Positions 15,065 to 23,156 of a stretch of DNA of 32,949 bases are shown piece by piece. The translations under genes and the position numbers were made by a program. Where the stretch lies: the NCBI RefSeq assembly GCF_014698115.1, contig NZ_JACJSJ010000096.1, forward strand, positions 1 to 32,949, read 5' to 3'. How positions within the stretch are numbered: position 1 is the first letter of the stretch; every line of letters starts with the position of its first letter. This DNA comes from Nostoc sp. FACHB-973 (GTDB lineage: Bacteria > Cyanobacteriota > Cyanobacteriia > Cyanobacteriales > Nostocaceae). The notes under the pieces were generated by a model that worked only from the letters and a program-made list of their open reading frames with translations, searched no databases and had not been told where the DNA came from.

Positions 15065-16966
15065 CTGTCCGTTCGCTGATTTTCAACTTGTAATCAGGAA
15101 TTAAGTCTTGCAGAGTAATGGTTCGAGCAAATAAAGAGACAGAGGCATTTTCATAGCAGTGAGAATCTGTTTTTGAAGCTGATTAAGAGGTGTAATAAAA
15201 ATAGTAGAATCAGGGAGAAAGTAGAGAGTGATGTGACAAAAGGCTCTAAGTAGTTGCTCGGCAGAAGGGCGATCCGTTTTTCGTTTTGGATTGCCATCAT
15301 AGAGACCTTGTAAAGATTGTTGGGATTGTTGAAGTGCTTGACGGACAACAAACTCAATTAAAGTAAAAACTCGCAAGGCGATGTTTAACAAAAACATTAA
15401 ACCAGTGATTCGGTTTTGGTTTTGAAAGTAAATGGGTAAAGCAGGTAAAGAACCTCGTTTAAAACGATGAAAACCACGCTCGAGAAGCCATTCGTCCCGG
15501 TAGTACATCACAGATTGCGATAAAGTTAACTCAGCAGCCACAGCATTTGTGACATATAATCTCCAACCGGCTAAAGTCTCGGCCTGTTGGATGGCGGTAT
15601 CAACTCGTTCGATGTGGAGTTGATAACGTATGCAATTAACTGGTTGGGATTGAGAGTTTTTTGATGGTCTTCCCCGCCTTTGATGGCGAGTCTTTTCAAA
15701 TATTTCTTCTTTGATTGCAGTTGAAAACAAATCTTGGACACGATAACGTTTGAGAATGTTTTCCACCTGATAGATGAGTTTGTCTTTGTCTAAGGCTGGT
15801 TTTTTGGCTAATTTCTCTAAAGCTGTTTGTGCTTGAAGTAGACGTTGCTGTTGATTGTGAATTGCTCTTTGTGCCAGGCTATGGGAATAAACAACTAAGT
15901 AGCGTTCGTGCCAACGTATCCATTGATTGGTTTGTTGGTTCAACCAAAATTTTCCTAATTCCACCTCAAAACCCTTGCCCACGAGATTTTCTTGTTCACC
16001 TGGTTGAGGTAAACAAATATCCACAATTTCTGAGGGGGGGTGAAGTACCCATTGCTTGAGGTATTGGGGGTTTTGTCCACTCATGGGTAGAGGAACACAA
16101 TAAATTCCGTGATTGGCTGCGATTTGCCCTCGAGTTGCAACAGAGCCTGCTTTACAATCAGCGATGAAGACAAACTTGTTATGTCCAATTACCTTCACGA
16201 TTTTTTCCCAGGTAGGAAAATATAATGGATCATCAGCTCCATTTCCTTCGAGCGTGGCACTGACTAACGGCATTCCCATTGGGTCTAGCGTTGCTAGCAA
16301 CTGACGATACTGCAACATATCTGGGCGTTTATCTTTGGAGTAACCATAACGCAGCAGATTTTCTGATGATTCGGTGTTATTTTGATGGTTGACGCTAAAA
16401 CTAGTTGTATCTGTGCGTGCGATTTTTGTTGGTAATTCGTAGGCTCGAATCATCTGTCTTCCCAACTTGATTTCGATATCCTGCCTTGCCTGTGATTGAA
16501 CGCCTAATTCTTCTACTAATCTTGCTAATCGGTCATCAGTTGTATCTTTTTCCCCAATTGACCACCCTGTACTTAGTTCCAATATCTGCTGATGTGCTTT
16601 TACCCATGCTTCTACTGCACATAGCCGATGGTCTGATTGCGTGATTATGTATGTCAATAGTAATACACTTAATTGTCCGTAACTTAAACCTTGGTGGTTT
16701 CCGTGCGGTTTTGATAACTTTTGGTCTATATATTTACTTATTTGTATCTGTTTGAGCCATTCCACTATTAAGGGAATATCGTCTATCCGTTCGGAACTTA
16801 TTTTTACCTCTACCTCACTCATTGATGCACCCCGAAACTGTCCATTAGTTTGTTTTCACATTACCTGTATTCCGCCTCTCATCTCACAACAGTTCTTTGA
16901 TTGCCTGATTCCTTTCTCCTCAAGCTTTTAATTCCGCTTACCACCTCCAAATCAGCGAACGGACAG
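15065..16966 (-). mobile_element. IS1634-family insertion sequence, complete
   Basis: The element is 1902 bp with perfect 18-bp terminal inverted repeats CTGTCCGTTCGCTGATTT (15065-15082 and the reverse complement at 16949-16966). The 6-bp direct repeat TTCTAA flanks it at 15059-15064 and 16967-16972. It holds one full-length transposase gene on the minus strand. The perfect ends and target duplication indicate recent insertion. It landed in an already related pseudogene. Confidence 0.95.
15101..16822 (-). CDS. IS1634-family DDE transposase
   Basis: The 573-residue protein is a DDE transposase of the IS1634 branch of the IS4 superfamily. ARTDTTSF carries the first Asp (about 138), FIADCKAGS the second (about 222), and YRDEWLLERGFHRFKRG, at roughly 470, the Y-(2)-R-(3)-E-(6)-K type signature with the catalytic Glu. 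The N-terminal domain with SYGQLSVLLLTYIITQSDHR is usual for the family. Length is normal and the frame is uninterrupted, so the enzyme is probably active. It mediates cut-and-paste movement of its own element. Confidence 0.95.
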   Translation of the reverse strand: MSEVEVKISSERIDDIPLIVEWLKQIQISKYIDQKLSKPHGNHQGLSYGQLSVLLLTYIITQSDHRLCAVEAWVKAHQQILELSTGWSIGEKDTTDDRLARLVEELGVQSQARQDIEIKLGRQMIRAYELPTKIARTDTTSFSVNHQNNTESSENLLRYGYSKDKRPDMLQYRQLLATLDPMGMPLVSATLEGNGADDPLYFPTWEKIVKVIGHNKFVFIADCKAGSVATRGQIAANHGIYCVPLPMSGQNPQYLKQWVLHPPSEIVDICLPQPGEQENLVGKGFEVELGKFWLNQQTNQWIRWHERYLVVYSHSLAQRAIHNQQQRLLQAQTALEKLAKKPALDKDKLIYQVENILKRYRVQDLFSTAIKEEIFEKTRHQRRGRPSKNSQSQPVNCIRYQLHIERVDTAIQQAETLAGWRLYVTNAVAAELTLSQSVMYYRDEWLLERGFHRFKRGSLPALPIYFQNQNRITGLMFLLNIALRVFTLIEFVVRQALQQSQQSLQGLYDGNPKRKTDRPSAEQLLRAFCHITLYFLPDSTIFITPLNQLQKQILTAMKMPLSLYLLEPLLCKT

Positions 16967-16996
16967 TTCTAAGTTCTCGTTTTCCTGTAACCTACT

Positions 16997-17026
16997 GATG
17001 CGTAAGCGTAGCCCAAAGCAGGGATC
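16997..17026. repeat. Nostoc-type interspersed repeat, copy 2
   Basis: Degenerate GCGTAAGCGTAGCCC unit at the same relative place in pseudogene copy 2 as the repeat at 14423-14453 in copy 1, so the repeat was present before the two copies diverged. Confidence 0.55.
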
Positions 17027-17089
17027 ACTCTTAGAGAAATGCCAATTATCTACATCTTGTAAAGTTCTATTGAGTTTTGTTCATTTCTA

Positions 17090-17174
17090 GCCAGTTGTAG
17101 AGTGGGAACTGAACTCTGTTGAGCGCTGTATGGATCATGTAGAGGAGTTCTACAGCACTCAACTAACAACTGGC
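17090..17174. repeat. Fold-back sequence
   Basis: GCCAGTTGT (17090-17098) pairs with ACAACTGGC (17166-17174). Inside, 17118-17130 pairs with 17151-17163 at 12 of 13 positions. The result is an interrupted hairpin of about 85 bases within the pseudogene, perhaps a small inserted element. Confidence 0.55.
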
Positions 17175-17604
17175 ATAGCTGGATGTCAAGAAGCGGGAAG
17201 TTTTATCTTTTCCCTCGTACAACTTCTTCACTATCCCGTTGTGTTGCTAACTCCATTGAAACTGCAATCCAAAGACATTGGATGCCAATTTGCCAAAATT
17301 GTTCAGGGTATTCTCCCATACTCCGACTGTTGGCATACTTCTTCCTGTTGCTGCGGTTCCAGTTTGGTCAGAGGCCAAACTTGTCCTTCGCTAATCAGCA
17401 GAATTTAGGAACTATTTGTTGTCAAATTTTCGTAGACATCAGTTGCAGCAATCAAGTAATTTGATTTTTGGCGGCGATGACCAAAGTGATCGCGTAACTC
17501 CGTCAGGGCCTTCTCCGCTTCAAAAAGCGCTCTCTTGACTTTTCTCTCTAGGTGCAAGCGATAAGGGAAGCTTAACCCTTCGGTTATCGCCTCTGTTCTT
17601 GGAG

Positions 17605-17821
17605 GAATGGCACTAAGATATCGGCAAATTCAATATTCATAAGGCTTTTGGGTGTGGGGTGTCGGGTGTCGGGTGTAGTGGCGTTCGATTATAGCGTTGC
17701 GTAGCAAAGAAGTTTATTAATGTTCGCACTTGTTTTTAATTTTCTTGATTTTTCCCTACACCCGACACCCTACCCCCTACACCCTGCCCTGACTAGGTTT
17801 CACGTTTTCTTAGTGCCATTC
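17605..17821. mobile_element. 217-bp MITE with 10-bp target duplication
   Basis: GAATGGCACTAAGA (17605-17618) and its exact reverse complement (17808-17821) bound the element. GTTCTTGGAG is directly repeated outside it at 17595-17604 and 17822-17831. Inside, the G/T-rich run at 17650-17678 built on GGGTGTCGGGTGT is mirrored by a C/A-rich run at 17756-17784, giving a long internal hairpin. There is no transposase frame. The 14-bp ends and 10-bp duplication are compatible with mobilisation by an IS4-type enzyme, which is inference. Confidence 0.85.
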
Positions 17822-17832
17822 GTTCTTGGAGG

Positions 17833-18147
17833 TTAATCCTGAAACTTTAACAGCAGGAAAGTCAATAGTCATAACACCCTGATTCTTCTATGAAGATATA
17901 TTTAAGATACATTCATACAAAAGCAGAACGTACATTCCGCTTTTGAGCTATCTATCGCGTTATAAGTTGTTTCGCTTCAGGTACTGAAAAATCCCTCGAT
18001 TTGTGGAAGGCTTGGCCTAAGCTGCTCTAAGCAATATCGCTTAAATTCAGTAAAAATAATTTAATTTTTTTCTTGCAGTGATATGCTAACTCTAATTGAT
18101 TTAATTCAAGATTTATCTTGTCGCTCTCACCTCAATCGAGCCAACCC
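17833..18147. other. Intergenic region upstream of CHAT gene
   Basis: AT-rich, without a convincing gene. It should contain the promoter of the CHAT/ATPase unit. I could not pick a clear -35/-10 pair, and no strong ribosome site precedes the ATG at 18148. Confidence 0.4.
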
Positions 18148-19410
18148 ATGAGCAGTGAGATTAGAAAAACAATTCTTATTCTGGCAGCGAATCCCAAGAA
18201 CTCTACAGCATTGCGGCTGGATGAGGAGGTACGAGAGATTGACGCGGGTTTAACAAGAGCTAAGAACCGCGAGCAATTTGAATTGAAACAGAAGTGGGCA
18301 ACTCGACCTAGAGATGTGCAAAGAGCTATGTTGGATATCAATCCGCAAATAGTCCACTTTTCTGGACATGGTGCTGGTGATGATGGATTGGCATTAGAAG
18401 ATGAAACTGGGCAAGTCCATTTAGTAAATACAAAAGCTTTAGCAGGACTGTTTGAATTATTTGCGGAGCAAGTAGAGTGTGTTTTGTTAAATGCCTGTTA
18501 CTCAGAAGTCCAAGCGATCGCGATCGCGCAACACATTCCCTACGTTATTGGGATGAACAAAGCTGTTGGAGATAATGCTGCACGAGAATTTGCTGTTGGT
18601 TTTTATGATGCATTGGGAGCAGGCAAATCGATTGAGATAGCCTATAAATTTGGCTGTAGCAGCATCCGTATGGCAGGTATTCCCGAAGATTTAACTCCGG
18701 TATTAAAGAAAAAATTAGATCCTGCATTACCTAAGTTATTTAGTATAAAATCAGACCAAAGCCAAGAGGTAGCGTTAAACAAACCTGAAAATATTTTGCT
18801 TAAGTCTATTACTTTAGAAGAACCCGAAGGACAAGTAGGGCTTGATTCTGCTTTTTATATAGAGCGTCCTCTCATTGAAGCTGATTGTTATGAACGGATA
18901 GTTAAGCCAGGAGCGTTAATTCGGATTAAAGCCCCTCGTCAAATGGGTAAATCTTCATTAATGGAAAGGATTTTACATCACTCAACTCAGCAAGGCTACC
19001 AAACTGCATCTTTAAACTTTCAATTAGCTGATGGGGTAGCTCTACAAAACTTAGATAAATTTTTACAATGGTTTTGTGCCAGTATTGCACGAAAACTAAA
19101 TTTACCAGACAAGCTAGACAAATATTGGCAAGGTAAACTTGGCAGTAAAGATAAATGTACAGACTATTTTGAAGGATATTTGCTAGCAGAAATACCTGAG
19201 CCATTGGCTTTAGGACTAGATGAAGTGGATGAGGTTTTTCAGTATCATCAGGTGGCTGCTGATTTTTTTGGACATAAACCAATCAAAATCGACAGAAAAG
19301 AGGCATTTAAGCTTCGCAGTATGGGATTAGTAAAATTTCATGGTAATGCAGTTATATTATTGTGTGAACTGTATTACCGCTATTTCCGCGATCGCTTAGG
19401 GATTAGCTAA
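18148..19410 (+). CDS. CHAT protease-ATPase (AAA_35-like), internally shortened
   Basis: The 420-residue product starts with a CHAT domain (caspase-like peptidase): VHFSGHG gives the catalytic His (about 74) and LLNACYS the Cys (about 117). From about 240 an AAA_35-like ATPase follows, with Walker A APRQMGKSS (about 262-270) and LALGLDEVDEVF. Near residue 376-384 (about 19275-19300) the sequence jumps from AADFFGHKP to EAFKLRSMGLVKFHGN. Relatives have well over 100 residues between these points, so an in-frame deletion is likely. An upstream TTG at 18118 could also be the start; I prefer the ATG. It shares one base with the next gene (TAATG). It probably senses a signal through its partner and cleaves a target protein. 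Confidence 0.85.
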   Translation: MSSEIRKTILILAANPKNSTALRLDEEVREIDAGLTRAKNREQFELKQKWATRPRDVQRAMLDINPQIVHFSGHGAGDDGLALEDETGQVHLVNTKALAGLFELFAEQVECVLLNACYSEVQAIAIAQHIPYVIGMNKAVGDNAAREFAVGFYDALGAGKSIEIAYKFGCSSIRMAGIPEDLTPVLKKKLDPALPKLFSIKSDQSQEVALNKPENILLKSITLEEPEGQVGLDSAFYIERPLIEADCYERIVKPGALIRIKAPRQMGKSSLMERILHHSTQQGYQTASLNFQLADGVALQNLDKFLQWFCASIARKLNLPDKLDKYWQGKLGSKDKCTDYFEGYLLAEIPEPLALGLDEVDEVFQYHQVAADFFGHKPIKIDRKEAFKLRSMGLVKFHGNAVILLCELYYRYFRDRLGIS

Positions 19411-20345
19411 TGAGTGAAAGTTTTTACCAAAGCTACGAATATCAAGTTGGAGGTAGTCTTCCTAGTGATGCTCCTACGTATGTACAGCGACAAGCTGACC
19501 AAGATTTATACGAAAGTTTAAAAGCAGGCAAGTTTTGCTATGTGCTAAACTCTCGTCAAATGGGCAAGTCTAGTTTGCGAGTGCGGATAATGCAGCGTTT
19601 GCAAGCAGAAGGGGTAGTTTGCGCTGCAATTGATATTACCTCTATTGGTGCTTCAAATATTACGCCAGAAGAATGGTATATGGGCGTAGTCAACAGCATC
19701 GTCAGACGATTAAGGTTACAAACAACTTTTGATTTGGAAACTTGGTGGAACGAGCGCAATTCACTGTCTTTTGTGCAAAGATTCAGTCAATTTATTGAAG
19801 ATATTGTATTAAAATCAATTGTTCAAAACATCGCCATTTTTGTAGATGAAATTGACAGTGTTCTCAGCCTAGATTTTAATGTAGATGACTTTTTTGCCGT
19901 TATTCGTGAGTGTTATGAAAGACGAGCAGATCAGCCAGAATACCAACGGCTAACTTTTGTTCTACTAGGAGTTACTACTCCATCAGATTTAATTCAAGAT
20001 AAGCGCCGTACACCCTTTAATATAGGTCAAGCAATTGAACTGATAGGCTTTCAACTTCAAAAAGCTCAACCTCTAGCAAAAGGGTTGGCATACAATGCTA
20101 ATAACCCTTTGGCAGTTTTAGAAGCGGTGTTAAACTGGACTGGTGGACAACCTTTTCTTACGCAAAAAGTTTGCAATTTGATCTTTGCTGCCAATGCTCC
20201 TATTGTAGAAGGGGAGGAAGCAGACAGGGTAGAACAGTTAGTCCGAACAAAATTAATTGAAAACTGGGAAGCTCAGGATGAGCCGGAGCATTTCAAAACA
20301 ATCCGAGATCGCCTGTTGCGGAGTGGAGAACAGGGTACAGATTGA
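19410..20345 (+). CDS. AAA_35-like ATPase, first part of a broken ATPase-WD40 protein
   Basis: The 311-residue frame has YQVGGSLPSDAPTYVQRQAD at its start, typical of cyanobacterial AAA_35 proteins, Walker A NSRQMGKSS (about 47-55), Walker B IAIFVDEIDSVL (about 141-152) and NWTGGQPFLTQKVCNL towards the end. It stops after LLRSGEQGTD. Relatives continue through about 110 more residues into a membrane helix and WD40 repeats, which are found here at once in the next frame. A deletion with loss of frame at about 20330-20345 explains this. The ATG overlaps the stop of the CHAT gene, so the two are co-translated. The ATPase fragment may still be made. Confidence 0.8.
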   Translation: MSESFYQSYEYQVGGSLPSDAPTYVQRQADQDLYESLKAGKFCYVLNSRQMGKSSLRVRIMQRLQAEGVVCAAIDITSIGASNITPEEWYMGVVNSIVRRLRLQTTFDLETWWNERNSLSFVQRFSQFIEDIVLKSIVQNIAIFVDEIDSVLSLDFNVDDFFAVIRECYERRADQPEYQRLTFVLLGVTTPSDLIQDKRRTPFNIGQAIELIGFQLQKAQPLAKGLAYNANNPLAVLEAVLNWTGGQPFLTQKVCNLIFAANAPIVEGEEADRVEQLVRTKLIENWEAQDEPEHFKTIRDRLLRSGEQGTD

Positions 20346-21609
20346 AAAACAAGAGAAACAAATTCTTGAAACAGCCAGATTAAAAGCAAACAGGCTGTTG
20401 ATTGCAAGTGCTACTTTGGCATCGTTACTTATAGTTGGAACTCTCGGATTTGCTGAATCTCAACGCAGAAAAGCTGAGTCAGCACAAAAAGATTTTGAAA
20501 TTGCTCAGTTAAAAACCAGACAAGCCCAGAAAGGAGCGCAACTTGAGCAAATAGCAGCTATCGCCTTACGCCAGTTTTTAGATAACTCTACAGAAGAAAC
20601 TAAATACAGAGCTTTATTTTCAGCAATGCAGGCTGGAAAAGAATTAAGATTTTTAGTAAAGAATGATTCTTTAAAAAATTATCCGGCTACGGGGCCAATT
20701 TTAGCTTTACAAATTATGCTTACTAACTTTCCGCAATCAAACCTATCGAGAAGCATTCGGAAGCAAACAAGTAAAATTGCCCAGCTTGAACATAAAAGTA
20801 TACTTACTAGTGTCAGTTTTAGCCCTGACGCTCAAAATCTAGCTACAGCAGGGCTAGATGGCACGGTAAGAATCTGGAATTTATCAGGAAAACAGATTAG
20901 TGAATTTAACAGTCCTTATGGCGCACTTACAAGCATTGATTTTATAGATGAGCAGCTACTAGTAACTGGTGGAGATGATGGCATTATTAGAATCTGGAAT
21001 CGTGCAGGAAAGCAATTAGCTAAATGGCAAGCCCAAGAAGGTGTAATTACTAACCTAAGCCTTAGTCCAGATAAAAAACTCTTACTAACCTGCGGAGATA
21101 ATACTGCCAAGCTCTGGAATTTGTCAGGAAGTTTAGTAAAAAAAATACAATTTGATTCAATTTCAATTGTTAGTGCCAGCTTTAGCTCAGAGGGTAAAAA
21201 GTTTGCTACAGCAGAATCTAATGGTAATCTTACTTTCTGGAACTTATCTGAGTCAGGTTTATCTGAGCAACCCCTGTTAAAACTCAATTTTTTCTATCCA
21301 GAGCAACTTAAATACTTTAGCTTTAGCCCTGATGGACAACGCTTTGCTACAGTGGCTTTTGGGGGTACAGTGAGACTTTGGGATTTAGCAGGAAGACAGG
21401 TAGCTCAATTTTCTAGTGGCAAAGATACAATTATTAGTATGAGTTTCAGCCCTCAAGATGGTAGAAAGCTTGCCCTTGTGAAAGATACAGGTAACTTGCA
21501 GATACAGTCAATTCAAGAACTAGATCAACTATTGGCACAAAGCTGCAATTTGCTCAAAAGTTACTGGCAAGATTATACTGACATATCAAAATTATGCACT
21601 GCCTCATAA
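20341..21609 (+). pseudogene. WD40 part of the broken ATPase-WD40 protein
   Basis: Starting at EKQEKQILETARLKANRLL, a single transmembrane helix (LLIASATLASLLIVGTLGFA) is followed by a coiled region (AESQRRKAESAQKDFEIAQL) and about six WD40 repeats with the usual SFSPD and VRIWNLSGKQ signatures, ending in the family's C-terminal LDQLLAQSCNLLKSYW helix. The open frame extends back to an ATG at 20257 inside the ATPase gene but has no ribosome site there. I regard it as the 3' half of the gene at 19410-20345, cut off by the deletion. If translated it would be a membrane-anchored propeller. Confidence 0.75.
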
Positions 21610-21630
21610 AGGCTATCATAGAAGTTTACC

Positions 21631-21825
21631 AAAAAGGGGAAAAGAGGAAAGGGTAAGGGGGAAAGGAAAGGATAAAGAACTTTTCCCCACAAGGTATAAA
21701 GCCCCTATTTTTAAATATGGAGAATAAAAAAAGAAGATTTTTAAGACACGTAGTGCGATAACTTATCAGTGTCCATGTTTGAAACAAGAGCTTTTAAGTC
21801 ACTGGTTCCCTTTCCCCTTTCCCCC
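21631..21825. repeat. Polypurine/polypyrimidine inverted repeat
   Basis: A GGGTAAGGGGGAAAGG-type run at 21631-21679 faces a CCCTTTCCCCTTTCCCCC run at 21808-21825. Similar pairs occur at 25814-25887 and, inside a coding region, at 32600-32668. It lies between convergent genes and could terminate both. Confidence 0.6.
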
Positions 21826-21838
21826 AATACTTTCTTCA

Positions 21839-22366
21839 TCATCTTGAACCGCCTCCTCGTATTCGTCCTTGTATGGGCGGCTTCCATTTGTTAGATAGAG
21901 GATTGTCAATAATTTTCCGTAAATCTTTAACTACCTGAGCAGAATCTTCACTTGGTTCTAGAACAAATAATAGTCGGCTACACGGGCTACCTTGACTGCT
22001 GGTTGCACAAATAACTGGCTTTCCATACATGTTTCCCCTGATAATATAACTCAGTGTATTCTGGGTTTTGTAGTTTTGCAAAATAGCAGAAACACGTACA
22101 CAACGGTTTAACGCATATTCTTGAGACTCAGGATAATACTTACGAGTCCATTTCAATACTGAAATAGTTTTCTCAGAAGTTTCAGATAATTGGTCATTAT
22201 TTATACTTTTAACTCGAGCTACTGTGTTTGGTATACCGCTAATTAATTTGCAAAAAAAAGTAGTAGAAGTAGCAGATTGAGCTTGAGTTATGCTATTTAC
22301 TCTACTCACACTTATAAATGTAATGAAGGAAGCAGTAATAGTTATAGCGTATTGGTGAAGTTTCAT
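21839..22366 (-). CDS. Secreted COP23-domain protein
   Basis: The 175-residue product begins with a hydrophobic signal-like stretch (YAITITASFITFISVS) ending near TQAQSA. The rest matches the COP23 domain layout: FFCKL, VLKWTRKYYPES, NRCVRVSAILQNY, LSYIIRGNMYGKPVICAT and CSRLLFVLEPSEDS. Four conserved cysteines could form disulphides outside the cytoplasm. COP23 was named for a circadian-oscillating membrane protein of Cyanothece; its molecular role is unknown. COP23 proteins occur beside CHAT or trypsin-like genes in cyanobacteria, and here one faces the CHAT-ATPase unit in convergent orientation. The tail GRIRGGGSR is low in complexity. Confidence 0.8.
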   Translation of the reverse strand: MKLHQYAITITASFITFISVSRVNSITQAQSATSTTFFCKLISGIPNTVARVKSINNDQLSETSEKTISVLKWTRKYYPESQEYALNRCVRVSAILQNYKTQNTLSYIIRGNMYGKPVICATSSQGSPCSRLLFVLEPSEDSAQVVKDLRKIIDNPLSNKWKPPIQGRIRGGGSR

Positions 22367-22381
22367 AAATGAAAGCTACTT

Positions 22382-22630
22382 TTACTTTACATTAATCTTA
22401 AATCCATCACACAACATCTGCAAAATCTCCTTGACAGCTGCTTTCTCTGGCTCCATCTGCTGAATACGATTCAGTAACCGCTTGGAATGTACTTCAACGA
22501 TCACTCTCACTCCAAAATTCGTAGTGATAGTATGCCTGTTGGTAATCTCTGCCATTCTTAGTAATGGTTCGCCAATGAATACTACCGCTACCTTCCCCCT
22601 TGTACCGTCGTATTTTACTAGGGTTTACTG
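22382..22630 (-). pseudogene. Frameshifted small protein gene
   Basis: One minus-strand frame reads VNPSKIRRYKGEGSGSIHWR then TITKNGRDYQQAYYHYEFWS and stops after ESDR. The neighbouring frame, open from an ATG at 22555, continues as HSKRLLNRIQQMEPEKAAVK and EILQML to a stop at 22382-22384. Together they resemble a short cyanobacterial protein type with GEGxGxIxWRT, YYHYE and a C-terminal KRLL...I...ME...VKEIL helix. A one-base change near 22450 would separate the halves. Alternatively the 57-aa frame 22382-22555 alone is a gene. The upstream bases to 22763 hold another peptide-like stretch, TRIEVIDAAGSLLTIVKL, on the same strand. Confidence 0.55.
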
Positions 22631-22763
22631 CGATACTCAACAGCGATAATATCGATACAGTTGGACGGTTGACGGTTTCAGCTTAACAATAGTGAGTAAA
22701 CTACCTGCTGCGTCAATTACTTCAATTCGGGTGAGCGCATAGACATTCTTACTAGGAAACAAT

Positions 22764-23135
22764 ATGGCAGACCTTAGTGGTAATTGGTTAGGAACTTACT
22801 GGCAAGATGACATTCCTAGTCGCTTTGAAGCAACCTTTGTTCAGAGTGGAAATACTTTTAGTGGTTCCATTTTGGATGACAACTATTTAGGAGAAGCTCA
22901 GGTCAATGGCGAGGTAATTGGGCGCACTATCAGTTTTACTAAACGTTATTTAGTTACCTCACCTGTACCAGTTAGATATACAGGCATGGTTTCAGAAAAT
23001 GAAGATTATATGCAAGGAGAGTGGAATATAGGTTTGCAGTGTTCTGGTGTATGGTCAGCCCGACGCAGTGGAGAAAACCTGATTGTAGATTTACAAAGTC
23101 GGCTCGAACAGCAGACTTCATTGACAATGACTTAA
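22764..23135 (+). CDS. Conserved cyanobacterial beta-barrel-like protein
   Basis: The 123-residue product has regular beta-strand alternation: LSGNWLGTYWQ, FEATFVQSGNTFSGSI, AQVNGEVIGRTISFTKRYL, VRYTGMVSENEDYMQGEWNI, and SGVWSARRSGENL. This pattern of G-x-W...FSG and matching strands suggests a small lipocalin-like or OB-type barrel. No signal peptide or catalytic motif is seen. AGGAA lies before the ATG. Similar proteins of unknown role are widespread in cyanobacteria, to my knowledge. It stands alone, convergent with the next gene, so context gives no hint of function. Confidence 0.8.
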   Translation: MADLSGNWLGTYWQDDIPSRFEATFVQSGNTFSGSILDDNYLGEAQVNGEVIGRTISFTKRYLVTSPVPVRYTGMVSENEDYMQGEWNIGLQCSGVWSARRSGENLIVDLQSRLEQQTSLTMT

Positions 23136-23156
23136 TCGCTCACATAAATCCCTGCC

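Larger units (their letters stand above)
16967..17560 (-). pseudogene. Decayed copy 2 of the DUF3102/ParB-like gene, N-terminal piece
   Basis: From 17560 downwards the minus strand reads RLHLERKVKRALFEAEKALT then ELRDHFGHRRQKSNYLIAAT, matching LHLERKVERAFFEAGKALTELRD of the intact 306-aa protein but lacking about 17 residues of the YRSTHKTFDEYCLDRFGY part. A stop follows, then ISEGQVWPLTKLEPQQQEEV matches AEGQVRPMTKLQPQEQQEV. Beyond that the match is lost in a fold-back sequence at 17090-17174, and the piece ends at the IS1634 duplication. It is non-functional. Confidence 0.8.

Noticed and set aside
17130..17464. Plus-strand frames of 92-93 aa
   Set aside because: They are antisense to the decayed 306-aa gene copy, which has recognisable motifs on the minus strand.
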